Shown: in pieces, positions 26,530 to 35,055 of the stretch
How the letters are laid out: each line of letters starts with the position of its first letter
Position numbering within the stretch: position 1 is the stretch's first letter
NCBI GenBank assembly: GCA_963676605.2
Contig: CAXXSP010000060.1
Location: 62,001-126,000, forward strand
Reading direction: 5' to 3'
DNA from: SABI01 sp963676605
GTDB lineage: Bacteria > Spirochaetota > Spirochaetia > Sphaerochaetales > Sphaerochaetaceae
Length of the DNA: 64,000 nucleotides
Program-made: the position numbers and the translations under genes
Notes under the pieces: model-generated
What the model was told of the DNA's origin: nothing
Database searches by the model: none
The model's input: only the letters and a program-made list of their open reading frames with translations

Positions 26530-28808
26530 ATGCAGTACTTGAGCTGAAAGGAACTTTCCACAGGAAATCTAACCTTGACGGAGGAGGTGGCGCAGTGCTT
26601 CCCAAGGGGGCAAGTGTATCTCTGACGGATCTCGAACAGCTGAGGGAATCCCTTCTGCAGGTGAGAAGGTACTGGGACGCCGATCAATCAGGATTCCGCC
26701 CGCTGATTTCCATCCATTACAAAACAATTATAGCAAAAAGCAATAGAATGCGGGGAATCCTGTCATGGGACTCCCCTACACCTAACGAGACCATTGTTGG
26801 TGCAACCTTCTCAAATGATATAAAAAAATCTCACATCATTACCCATTGCATGACAAGACAATCTTTCACAAAAGGACTTCAGCTCCTTGACTCATGTATG
26901 TCTGTGCTGAAAGGGCTCGATCCTCCCGATATGACACAGAAACGTATCAGCATACTCGCATCCTCAAAAAAGAGTCCCCTTTCACGAGAAGATGCACGGT
27001 GGAAACTGCAGATCGAAAAGCTGTTCAAAGAACATGGACTCAGCAACTCCCGTTTCCGGCAGATTATAAAGGATACATGGTATATAGATTATTTCAGTGT
27101 TGAGGAACACACCAGAACATGCACCGATAGCCAGATCATCACTCTGTACAATACAGGCCTCTCCAAGGCCGAGATTCTGTCAAAACTGGGAATGGATCAG
27201 GAACATATCAACAGTATCGAAGAAACGACATGGCTGGTCACACCTGCCCAGTACAACCTGATCGTAAGAAAAGCCCCTTTCCTTATCTCCATGGCTGTTA
27301 CTGATCTTAAAAACATTACGACACCTCTTGCTTCAACTCCGCTCATCAGTGAACACACCGTATCAATCCCTTCTGTTTCCCATGAGCCTATCATAGGTGT
27401 CATCGATACATTGTTCGACTCTTCTGTCTATTTCAATGAATGGGTTACCTCTATCCCTATGATACCACAAGAGATCATTGAGCCTCAGGATTACGAGCAT
27501 GGAACAGCTGTAAGTTCAATTCTCGTGGATGGACCGACTCTTAATCCTCATATGGAGGATGGCTGCGGAAGATTCAGGGTAAGGCACTTCGGTGTTGCGA
27601 AGAGTGGAAGAAGCAGCTCTGCAGCAGTACTCCGCACCATACAGTCAGTAGTCGAAACGAATAAAGATATCAAGGTGTGGAATCTATCACTCGGGTCCGA
27701 CCAGGAGATAGAAGAGAATTTCATCTCTCCTGAAGCCTCAGTTCTTGACAGGCTGCAATATGAACACGATATCATCTTTGTCGTTGCAGGAACGAATAAT
27801 AATAACAGAAGAAGAAGTTTCCCCCGAATAGGGGCTCCTGCCGATTCTCTCAACTCTATCGTAGTAAATTCTATCGGGCTTGATGGAAGGCCTGCTGAAT
27901 ACTCAAGAAGTGGAAAAGTACTCTACTTTTTTGATAAGCCCGATGTTTCCGTGTTTGGAGGAGATCGGCTTGACCCTATGATCGTTCACTCTTCCCGCGG
28001 CAGGATAAAGACCTCAGGCACATCATTTGCAGCTCCCTGGGTTACACGCAAACTCGCATATCTCATTCATGTTATGGGATTCTCACGAGAGATATCGAAG
28101 GCTTTAATACTTGATTCAGCAGGTGGATGGCAGACTGATGAGAAGTATCGAAATCTTATAGGTTTAGGAAGGGTTCCGACTCACATTCAGGATATCCTGA
28201 GAACTGAAGAGGATGAGATCAAATGTGTCGTGCAGGGACGCATTGATGCGTATGAGATGTATAACTATTCTGTTCCCGTCCCACGTCACAATAATGCTTT
28301 TCCCTTTTTTGCGCGAGCCACACTCTGTTACTTTCCCAAATGTTCCAGATCACAGGGAGTGGATTACACCGATAGTGAGTTGGACATTCATTTCGGCAGG
28401 CTTGACCGGGAGGGAAAGGTAAAAGCGATTAATCATAACTCTCAAGGAGAAGCGGGCGCGACCGGACTCTTTGAACATAAAGTCCGTTCTACCTACAGGA
28501 AGTGGGATAACGTGAAACACCTGAAAGAGAAGATTAGCCCCAGAAGTCATGCCCGTATCTGTCTCAATAAGAATTCTCCGAACTGGGGAATCCGAATTCT
28601 CACGAAAGAGAGGCTCGAGGAACGATCAGGGCAGGGACTACTGTTTGGTCTGGTCATTACATTGAAAGAAATGAAAGGAATTAACAGGTCTGAAGAGTTT
28701 ATTCAGCTCTGCCGTGCAAATAACTGGTTTATACAGGAAGTCAATATCGAGAATAGAATCAATATCTATGATCAGGCGGAGGAAGAAATCATCCTGGAAG
28801 ACAGTTGA
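26526..28808 (+). CDS. Subtilisin-like (S8) serine protease of an AAA+/protease pair
   Basis: 760 residues with no signal peptide, so probably cytosolic, unlike most subtilases. The catalytic triad is complete: Asp294 in IGVIDTLFD, His325 in YEHGTAVSS and Ser500 in SGTSFAAP, with oxyanion Asn near 424 in AGTNN. About 290 residues precede the catalytic domain and about 230 follow it, neither recognised; the front part may hold the enzyme inactive or bind the ATPase. It is coupled to the AAA+ gene by an ATGA overlap. I infer a two-component protease switch, plausibly triggered by phage or stress. Confidence 0.9.
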   Translation: MNAVLELKGTFHRKSNLDGGGGAVLPKGASVSLTDLEQLRESLLQVRRYWDADQSGFRPLISIHYKTIIAKSNRMRGILSWDSPTPNETIVGATFSNDIKKSHIITHCMTRQSFTKGLQLLDSCMSVLKGLDPPDMTQKRISILASSKKSPLSREDARWKLQIEKLFKEHGLSNSRFRQIIKDTWYIDYFSVEEHTRTCTDSQIITLYNTGLSKAEILSKLGMDQEHINSIEETTWLVTPAQYNLIVRKAPFLISMAVTDLKNITTPLASTPLISEHTVSIPSVSHEPIIGVIDTLFDSSVYFNEWVTSIPMIPQEIIEPQDYEHGTAVSSILVDGPTLNPHMEDGCGRFRVRHFGVAKSGRSSSAAVLRTIQSVVETNKDIKVWNLSLGSDQEIEENFISPEASVLDRLQYEHDIIFVVAGTNNNNRRRSFPRIGAPADSLNSIVVNSIGLDGRPAEYSRSGKVLYFFDKPDVSVFGGDRLDPMIVHSSRGRIKTSGTSFAAPWVTRKLAYLIHVMGFSREISKALILDSAGGWQTDEKYRNLIGLGRVPTHIQDILRTEEDEIKCVVQGRIDAYEMYNYSVPVPRHNNAFPFFARATLCYFPKCSRSQGVDYTDSELDIHFGRLDREGKVKAINHNSQGEAGATGLFEHKVRSTYRKWDNVKHLKEKISPRSHARICLNKNSPNWGIRILTKERLEERSGQGLLFGLVITLKEMKGINRSEEFIQLCRANNWFIQEVNIENRINIYDQAEEEIILEDS

Positions 28809-28892
28809 CACGACCTGAAGTCTTCAACCGGATGTAATCCGATACTGAAGTTGTGTTCAAGAACACCTACAATGCCGATGACAACTTTCTGT

Positions 28893-30212
28893 TTACTCAT
28901 GATACGATACGGAGTCTTCTGAGACTAGAATCGAACCAAGATTGGGAACTGCCCCCAGCTTCCCTATCTTATAGAAGTTTGCAATGGAGTTATTCTTATG
29001 AAGACCGAAGTCACTGCCTCTTGCAAGAACTGATTCACCGCTTTGAGGATCCTTCTCACAGAACACAAACATATCAGGACTGAGATAATCACTCTCAAGG
29101 AGCCGGGTATTATGGGTGGTAATGATCATCTGGGAGGATGTGCTGTTAAAGAGAAACATTTGTATGTAGAAACCGAGAAGATCGGGATGAAGCGAACTCT
29201 CAATCTCGTCGATGATGGCAAGATGACTATTCTTCAAAAGCTCATGAAGTACTACCGATAAGCCCAGAAAACGCCGTGTCCCCCGGGATTCTTCATCTAT
29301 ATCAAGAACAGCACTCCCGCCGCTGTAGGCATGAGAGAAATGAGCTTTCGTCATCTCAAGTTTCTTCTCCGTGAGGATCTTTTCTTTTACGTTCTTAGGA
29401 ATTTCAATATCGGCTTTCAACATTGAAAGCATTGATTCATCAAAGGAAATTTCCTCATCTTCGATGGAAAAGTCTCTGATCTGGATATCTGCCCGGTTGA
29501 GCATCTGGAGAATAAATGCCTCATATGTCACTTTATCACTGGAGATTGTTTTCACTGCCCAGCTTTCGAGATCCGTCAAAGGAGAGATAAGAGGGAGGAA
29601 GGATTCATTCATATAGGCATATACAGTGTTCAGCAGGTCATTTTCGATATTAGAAGAACCAATGGTCGCAAATACTGTTTCATTATAATTGGTTCCCTGC
29701 TGAATGTACTGCCTCTGGTATACATCAAGACCTGCCTTCTGTCCGAACTGAATGAGAGGACGACCGGTCTCTTCGTTCACAGAACGCAAGAAAATGGTTG
29801 CTGGCTGCGTTGACGGATAATACACTAGCGATTCGCGTATAATGCTGTGAGCATTCAATTCGAGGGTGTAGATATATCTGACAGTTTCAATGAAGAAGTC
29901 AATCAGGAAGGACCCATTCCCATTCACCGTGGAAGGATCGAACTTGAACGGGATAAAGGCAATAGGTTCCTTTCGATCCTTCTTTCCTGAAAGTATTGTT
30001 TTGAAGAAGAAATCAAGAGCTCGTACTATATTTGATTTGCCGGAGGCATTGGCTCCGTAGATAATGGCTCCCTTAAGAACTTTTCGGGAATCATCGATGG
30101 GAATGAACAATGAATCGCTATATGTTTTCATATGAGCTTTCTTGGGAATAAAGCTAATGGTCACCTCATCTTTGATTGAGAGAATGTTTTTCATTCTGAT
30201 CTCTTGAATCAT
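28893..30212 (-). CDS. OLD/RloA-like ABC-type ATPase (AAA_15/AAA_21)
   Basis: 439-residue cytosolic ATPase of the type found in OLD, RloA and AbiL-like proteins. It begins MIQEIRMKNILSIKDEVTISF, has Walker A GANASGKSN near residues 53-61, a signature-like SRGTRRFLGL near 325, Walker B LAIIDEIESSLHPDLL near 346-361 and HNTRLL as switch. No Toprim nuclease domain follows, and no RloB-type partner is next to it; the left neighbour is convergent. It may act alone or lack its effector. Its context among other conflict genes suggests phage defence, which remains inference. Confidence 0.85.
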   Translation of the reverse strand: MIQEIRMKNILSIKDEVTISFIPKKAHMKTYSDSLFIPIDDSRKVLKGAIIYGANASGKSNIVRALDFFFKTILSGKKDRKEPIAFIPFKFDPSTVNGNGSFLIDFFIETVRYIYTLELNAHSIIRESLVYYPSTQPATIFLRSVNEETGRPLIQFGQKAGLDVYQRQYIQQGTNYNETVFATIGSSNIENDLLNTVYAYMNESFLPLISPLTDLESWAVKTISSDKVTYEAFILQMLNRADIQIRDFSIEDEEISFDESMLSMLKADIEIPKNVKEKILTEKKLEMTKAHFSHAYSGGSAVLDIDEESRGTRRFLGLSVVLHELLKNSHLAIIDEIESSLHPDLLGFYIQMFLFNSTSSQMIITTHNTRLLESDYLSPDMFVFCEKDPQSGESVLARGSDFGLHKNNSIANFYKIGKLGAVPNLGSILVSEDSVSYHE

Positions 30213-30352
30213 TTTTTCCCTATTTTTCGTAGTTATAATACGATTATATCATATAGAATTAATTCATCAAGAGGTTTATTACATGAAAAAACCTCACGGA
30301 ACTCTTCAGAAATGCGCAGGAATCCTATGCAGCAACGATTTCCTTTGTATCT

Positions 30353-31426
30353 TTAATCGAACAGCGAAAGAAGGATCTCGTAGAATTCCGTATTGTCCTC
30401 AACTGAAGAAAACTTCTCTGCATCCTTTCCCCACACAAAGAATGGAACGGAGGAGGAGGTATGGCCCCCGGTACTCCAGGTAGCTTCCGGGTAGGTATCC
30501 TTCCCACCTCCGCTGGTGGCAAGGCCTCCGGTCTCATGGTCTGCCGTCACGATAACAGTCACATTACTCCTGGAAGAAGCCCAGGAGAGGATCAGGTCCA
30601 CAGTACGGTTCAGTTCCTCTACTTCACCGATCACTCTCTTCAGATCATTGCTGTGGGCAGCATGATCAATTCTCCCTCCTTCAATGAGGAGGAAAAAACC
30701 CGGTTCCTCCTCAAGGACAGAGAGGGCGGCGTCCGTCATGTCACTGAGGCCGATTTCCGATGAATCGATATCATACTCATACGGAAGATGTCCCTCTCCC
30801 CTGATATATGCAAGCTTTCCTGCAGGAAGAGGCTGCGTGAGAGACGAGAGCAGTGTGTACCCACCGCCGGTCACACGTCCCTCGGTGATTCCGTAGGAGG
30901 CTCCGCCTCCCCCGATGATAAGAGTGGGCTGTGTGATATTGAAGTACTGATAGGCAATAGCTTCATACTGATTTCTGTCTTCGACATGGGAAAGGAAGGC
31001 GGCAGGGGTAGCGTGGGTCACGGCAGTTGTTGTCACTGCTCCTGTTTTGAGTCCTCTGCTCTGAAAGTACTCGAGTATCGTGGGAAGAGAAGATCCCGAA
31101 CCGGGAAGTTCAAGGCTGAGCACTCCATTGTTCACCTTGTGCCCGGTTGCAAAGGCGGTAGCGGCGGCAGCCGAGTCTGTGACTGTACTGTCAGCCGAGT
31201 GAGTACGGATCATCCCCTGTACAGGAAAATCAGAGAAGGTGAGAGCATCCTTCTTTCCCTCAAGATAGATTGAAGCTGCATCGATATGATTCTCTCCCAT
31301 TCCGTCACCGATGATAAAGATCACAGCAGGAGCATCTGCTGGGGCAAAGAACGAGTCACAGCTGACGAGGAGAAGAAAACATATAAAAAGTACAAAGAGA
31401 ACAGAAGCTGTCCTTCTCACCTTCAT
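30353..31426 (-). CDS. Alkaline phosphatase, exported lipoprotein
   Basis: 357 residues with a lipoprotein signal (FLLLVSC, lipidated Cys near residue 24). The alkaline phosphatase core shows FIIGDGMGENH for the first metal-binding Asp, nucleophile Ser in TVTDSAAAATA near residue 83, IEGGRIDHAAHSND near 250 for metal ligands, and TADHETGGL near 297. It is shorter than E. coli PhoA (about 470), as in compact Bacillus-like versions. It releases phosphate from monoesters outside the cytoplasmic membrane. No Pho box was recognised upstream. It is a housekeeping-type gene inside an otherwise defence-like stretch. Confidence 0.93.
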   Translation of the reverse strand: MKVRRTASVLFVLFICFLLLVSCDSFFAPADAPAVIFIIGDGMGENHIDAASIYLEGKKDALTFSDFPVQGMIRTHSADSTVTDSAAAATAFATGHKVNNGVLSLELPGSGSSLPTILEYFQSRGLKTGAVTTTAVTHATPAAFLSHVEDRNQYEAIAYQYFNITQPTLIIGGGGASYGITEGRVTGGGYTLLSSLTQPLPAGKLAYIRGEGHLPYEYDIDSSEIGLSDMTDAALSVLEEEPGFFLLIEGGRIDHAAHSNDLKRVIGEVEELNRTVDLILSWASSRSNVTVIVTADHETGGLATSGGGKDTYPEATWSTGGHTSSSVPFFVWGKDAEKFSSVEDNTEFYEILLSLFD

Positions 31427-31479
31427 AGGGGAACCTCCTCTTCCTATAGTATCCTCAGTGAGCTCTGAAGAGAACTTAT

Positions 31480-31806
31480 TCAGTTCTTCCTCCCTCGCTT
31501 ACGTATTGCTGCTCTGTTACGGGCAATCACCTCGTCGATGGAAGCAAAGGACTCTTCAGGAATCTCCAGAGAACGAACGAAGGAATCAAGCATCCCGAGT
31601 ACCATGAGTAGCTTCAGAAGCGACTCGAGCGATATCACCCCCTTCTGCTCAAACTTGCGCAAAGTTGCCAGAGGCACACCAGAACGGACAGCAAGTCCCT
31701 GCTGCGTTAGATTCATCTGCAGTCTTTTTTCACGCAAATTCTGTGAGATGGTATCTTGAGCTTTCGAAAGAGACATAAGTGATATATTAGTAGTATTTCT
31801 TCTCAT
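31480..31806 (-). CDS. Xre-family (HipB-like) DNA-binding protein without visible toxin partner
   Basis: 108 residues with a central helix-turn-helix (LTQQGLAVRSGVPLATLRKFE at about 34-54) followed by ISLESLLKLLMVLGMLD, a pattern common in HipB-like antitoxins. The C-terminal tail is basic (RKRGRKN). The start at 31806 is preferred because AAGG lies 7 bases upstream; a Met 10 codons later has no ribosome site. An inverted repeat across its promoter suggests autorepression. The next gene is alkaline phosphatase, 54 bases on, not a HipA kinase. It may be an orphan antitoxin or a stand-alone regulator. Confidence 0.85.
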   Translation of the reverse strand: MRRNTTNISLMSLSKAQDTISQNLREKRLQMNLTQQGLAVRSGVPLATLRKFEQKGVISLESLLKLLMVLGMLDSFVRSLEIPEESFASIDEVIARNRAAIRKRGRKN

Positions 31807-31818
31807 ATTCTGCCTTAT

Positions 31819-31838
31819 ACTACTATTATACTAGTAGT
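31819..31838 (-). promoter_or_regulatory. Inverted repeat over the -10 of the Xre gene
   Basis: ACTACTA (31819-31825) and TAGTAGT (31832-31838) flank a minus-strand TATAAT (31825-31830). The arrangement suits an autoregulatory operator for the Xre protein encoded 13 bases downstream. Confidence 0.55.
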
Positions 31839-31971
31839 TATAGAAGAGGGCTATCAGAGACTTCCATGTTCTTGCAGTATCTTTCAGTCATCGAAAAAAA
31901 CTTAGAAATGATCCTGAGCCCCTTCCCGTTCCAAGTGAGAACGGGCATATCAATTAAGGGAATCAAAAGTA

Positions 31972-32101
31972 TTATACTCATGAGTATAAAATATAATATG
32001 TTAGAGACATTATCATTACCAAAAATAAAAAATTTCGTTCCTATTAAAAAAACTACCTTCTTGTCAATTTAGGATATTACGAGTATAATACTTATAAGTA
32101 T
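31972..32101 (+). promoter_or_regulatory. Promoter with two palindromes upstream of the DUF234 ATPase
   Basis: A strong promoter, TTGTCA (32061-32066) and TATAAT (32084-32089) with a 17-base spacer, drives the ATPase gene. A 14-bp perfect palindrome ATACTTATAAGTAT (32088-32101) covers the start site. An 18-bp perfect palindrome, TTATACTCATGAGTATAA, lies upstream at 31972-31989 and shares GAGTATAA with 32081-32088. These look like operator sites for one repressor, possibly the ATPase itself or the Xre protein. The rest of the 31839-32119 gap has no gene. Confidence 0.6.
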
Positions 32102-32119
32102 AAAAAAATAGGAGAGAAT

Positions 32120-33514
32120 ATGCTTATCGGAAGAGATAAAGAAGTAGGACTTATTGATGACCTCCACACCTCATCACGCTTTGAATTTCTTATCCTCTAC
32201 GGACGAAGACGTGTAGGCAAAACGGCACTTCTACGTGAATTTGCCCGGACCCATTCAACTATCTTCTACTCAGCTCAGGCAAAAAACGATGCCTTGAACC
32301 TGAAAGCATTCTCAGAAACTATTCAGAGACATTATTCAGAACCCCTCTTCGGAGCATTTTCAGATTGGTCGGCTGCCTTCACCTACCTGACTAACCGCAT
32401 TCGAGAAGAACGTGTAACGCTTATCATCGATGAGTTCCCCTATATTGCCGAACAGAATCCGAGCATAACCTCAATTCTCCAGCACCTGATCGACCATACA
32501 TGGAAAGAAAAAAACCTGTTCCTCATCCTCTGCGGATCGAGCATCAGTTTCATGGAGAAGGAAGTCCTGGGAGAGAAGAGTCCTCTATACGGCCGTGCTA
32601 CAAACATTCTTGAATTGAAAGGATTCGATTATCTTGAGAGCTCTCTCTTTGTTCCGGATTATTCTGTGGAAGAAAAAATACTGACCTATGGAATTCTCGG
32701 AGGTATTCCCTGCTACCTTGAAACCTTCCGTGACTCAAGAACCATCACACAGAATATAGAACAGCAGATTCTCAGAATGGGAGCCTTCCTCAGATATGAG
32801 ACACAGAACCTCCTGAAGATGGAGCTTCGGGAACCGGCCGTATATAACAGTATATTCGAAGCGATCGCTACCGGCTCCAGCAGGCTGAACGATATTGCTC
32901 AGAAAATTCACGAAGAACCGACAAAGTGCTCAAAGTACATGAAGACTCTCATTGAGATGCGGCTTATAGAAAAACACATCCCATGCGGAGAAAAAGAATC
33001 AAGCAGGAAAAGCATCTACCGTATATCAGATAATTTCTTTCTCTTCTGGTACCGTTATCTTTTCCCGAATGCGAGTTATTATGAACTTCTAGGTGAAGCT
33101 GATGCTGCAACGGAAATCTCTGAACACCTCTCAGTGCATATGGGATGGATCTTTGAGAAAGTCTGCACCGAATATCTCATCAGGAAAGCAAAACGAAGAG
33201 AACTCCCCTTCATTCCCCACTCTATCGGACGCTGGTGGGGAAATAACCCTCACACCAAAAAAGAGGACGATATCGATATCCTCGCGTTAAACAAGGATTC
33301 ATCCTCGGCAATATTCTGTGAGTGCAAGTTCCGCAACAGGCTCTTCGCAATGGATGAGTATCGTGATTTTCTTCAGGCTTCACAGATTATCACAAAACCG
33401 GTTCACCGGTTCTACTTAATCTTCAGCAGATCCGGCTTCACCGAGAGTGTTGAGGAGCAGGCATCAAGAGACGGAGTGATACTCGTTCACCTTCAGGACC
33501 TCTTTGACGAGTGA
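32120..33514 (+). CDS. ATP-binding protein of the ATPase_2/DUF234 family
   Basis: 464 residues. The N-terminal ATPase has LIGRDKEV, Walker A GRRRVGKTALL near residue 29 and Walker B LIIDEFPYIA near 99. Residues about 250-310 form a winged helix (IFEAIATGSSRLNDIAQKI, then YMKTLIEMRLIEK). The C-terminal DUF234 region ends with a nuclease-like core, Asp-Asp-Ile-Asp at about 388-391 and ECKFR near 405, the D-ExK spacing of PD-(D/E)XK enzymes. The family is widespread in archaea and some bacteria, often multicopy, and its role is unsettled. A decayed copy of its 3' end lies at 54672-54764. Ribosome site AGGAGAGAAT. Confidence 0.9.
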   Translation: MLIGRDKEVGLIDDLHTSSRFEFLILYGRRRVGKTALLREFARTHSTIFYSAQAKNDALNLKAFSETIQRHYSEPLFGAFSDWSAAFTYLTNRIREERVTLIIDEFPYIAEQNPSITSILQHLIDHTWKEKNLFLILCGSSISFMEKEVLGEKSPLYGRATNILELKGFDYLESSLFVPDYSVEEKILTYGILGGIPCYLETFRDSRTITQNIEQQILRMGAFLRYETQNLLKMELREPAVYNSIFEAIATGSSRLNDIAQKIHEEPTKCSKYMKTLIEMRLIEKHIPCGEKESSRKSIYRISDNFFLFWYRYLFPNASYYELLGEADAATEISEHLSVHMGWIFEKVCTEYLIRKAKRRELPFIPHSIGRWWGNNPHTKKEDDIDILALNKDSSSAIFCECKFRNRLFAMDEYRDFLQASQIITKPVHRFYLIFSRSGFTESVEEQASRDGVILVHLQDLFDE

Positions 33515-33561
33515 GGAGAGAGGAAAGAGACCGAAAGTGAAAGCTTCGGCCCCCCGGGGTG

Positions 33562-35040
33562 TCAGATCCCGTACATCTTTTTCCTGACATCCAGATAGGA
33601 TTGATAGACCTCGTCGTAGATCTCCACCATCTCAGGATTCGGTTTTGCATGCTTCGAGTAATCGAGCTCAACATGGTCTTTGCATAGCTGCGTGATATCA
33701 CCCTGACCGTCTACCCACATAGCCTGGAGTGCTGCACCAAGCGAACCGCTCTCCTTACTCGTCACGCCGATGATCTCGGTGTTCATGATATCTGCCGTGA
33801 TCTGACGCCAGGGAGTACTGTTGCTCCCCCCTCCGGTGATTTTCATCAGTTCGATGGGTCCGGTGTTCTCGGTAAGCAGGTCACGTCCCCATCTGAGATT
33901 GAAGATAACAGACTCTGCAGAGGCTCTGATAAGATTCTTCGGCTGCAAGGTCTTGAAGGTGAGTCCTGCAACGATCCCTTTCCCATTCGGCAGGGCGGGC
34001 ATCCTCTCTCCGTTGAGATAGGGAACCATCACAATACCTTCAGCTCCTGCTGTCGATTGCTCCAGCAGATCATCAAATTCTTTCACGCTCAAAGAAAAGA
34101 GCTCCTGATATGCCGTTGAGGTGCTGGTGGCGTTCATGGTCATGACCGAAGGGATCCATCCTCCGTTTCCTGCACACTGTATCTGAGTGATCGGGTCAAA
34201 GAAGAAGGGTTTATTCGTACTGGAGTACATGTTGATGACTCCGCTGGTACCGAGGGTCATGGCGGCACTTCCGTCATCGACGGTTCCGGTTCCTAAAGAG
34301 GCCATCATGTTGTCCCCGCTTCCGGGAGAAACGATGACGCTCTCGCTGAGACCGTAACGCTTCGCTATCTCGCGGGTGATCGTCCCAAGGGGTTCTCCGT
34401 CGGTTGCAAGGGTGGGGAGAGCTTTCTTCAGCACACCTGTATCGTCCATGAGAGCGACCACTTCCTCACACCAGGTGAGGGAGGTGACATTGAAATACCC
34501 GGTACCCGAGGCGCTTCCGATATCGGTGGCAAGGATGCCGGTGAGATAGTAGTTGATATAATCCTTCGGATTGAAGGCCATGGCGATCCTGCTGAACAGC
34601 TGCGGTTCATGCTTTTTCATCCAGAGGAGTTTACTTGCTGTATATCCGACAGGGATGGAGGTTCCGATCTTCTCGATCGTCCCTCTTTCTCCGCCGCACT
34701 TCTCGATCAGCTCGGCATTTTCTGCAGCAGTTTCCGTGTCATTCCAGAGTTTGGCAGGCCGTATCACCTGATTGGCATCATCAAGAACGACAAGTCCGTG
34801 CTGCTGACCTGAGACGCCGATACCGCGGATCTCAGAACGAGCGTGTCCCATACCGTCAAGTGCTTCATGCATCGCAGTATCGAGAGCATCGATCCACCAG
34901 GAAGGGTCCTGTTCTCTTCTTCCGTTCTCAAGGGCTATGATCTCATGTTTTGCATATCCGTCAGAAATAATCTTCTTTTTCTTTTCATCGTATACAATGA
35001 CCTTTGTTCCCTGAGTTCCGCAATCCACACCTAGATACAT
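33562..35040 (-). CDS. xylB: Xylulokinase
   Basis: 492-residue FGGY-family sugar kinase that phosphorylates D-xylulose to xylulose 5-phosphate, the entry to the pentose phosphate pathway. Family features are the opening YLGVDCGTQGTKVIVYD, GVSGQQHGLVVLD near residue 75 (xylulokinase-type), the catalytic Asp in VSPGSGDNMMASLGTG near 238 and GGGSNSTPWRQITADIMNTEI near 390. It is the last gene of a leftward polyol operon, 15 bases after the SIS gene. The dehydrogenase upstream would supply a ketopentose from xylitol or D-arabitol. Ribulokinase activity is the alternative, but the early motifs fit XylB better. Confidence 0.92.
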   Translation of the reverse strand: MYLGVDCGTQGTKVIVYDEKKKKIISDGYAKHEIIALENGRREQDPSWWIDALDTAMHEALDGMGHARSEIRGIGVSGQQHGLVVLDDANQVIRPAKLWNDTETAAENAELIEKCGGERGTIEKIGTSIPVGYTASKLLWMKKHEPQLFSRIAMAFNPKDYINYYLTGILATDIGSASGTGYFNVTSLTWCEEVVALMDDTGVLKKALPTLATDGEPLGTITREIAKRYGLSESVIVSPGSGDNMMASLGTGTVDDGSAAMTLGTSGVINMYSSTNKPFFFDPITQIQCAGNGGWIPSVMTMNATSTSTAYQELFSLSVKEFDDLLEQSTAGAEGIVMVPYLNGERMPALPNGKGIVAGLTFKTLQPKNLIRASAESVIFNLRWGRDLLTENTGPIELMKITGGGSNSTPWRQITADIMNTEIIGVTSKESGSLGAALQAMWVDGQGDITQLCKDHVELDYSKHAKPNPEMVEIYDEVYQSYLDVRKKMYGI

Positions 35041-35055
35041 AGACCTATTCTCCTT

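Noticed and set aside
25483..28808. Assigning the AAA+/subtilase pair to a named anti-phage system
   Set aside because: The architecture is suggestive, but I could not match it with certainty to an established system, so no name was given.
28853..29083. Short plus-strand frame after the subtilase gene
   Set aside because: It overlaps the coding end of the opposite-strand ATPase and has no start signal.
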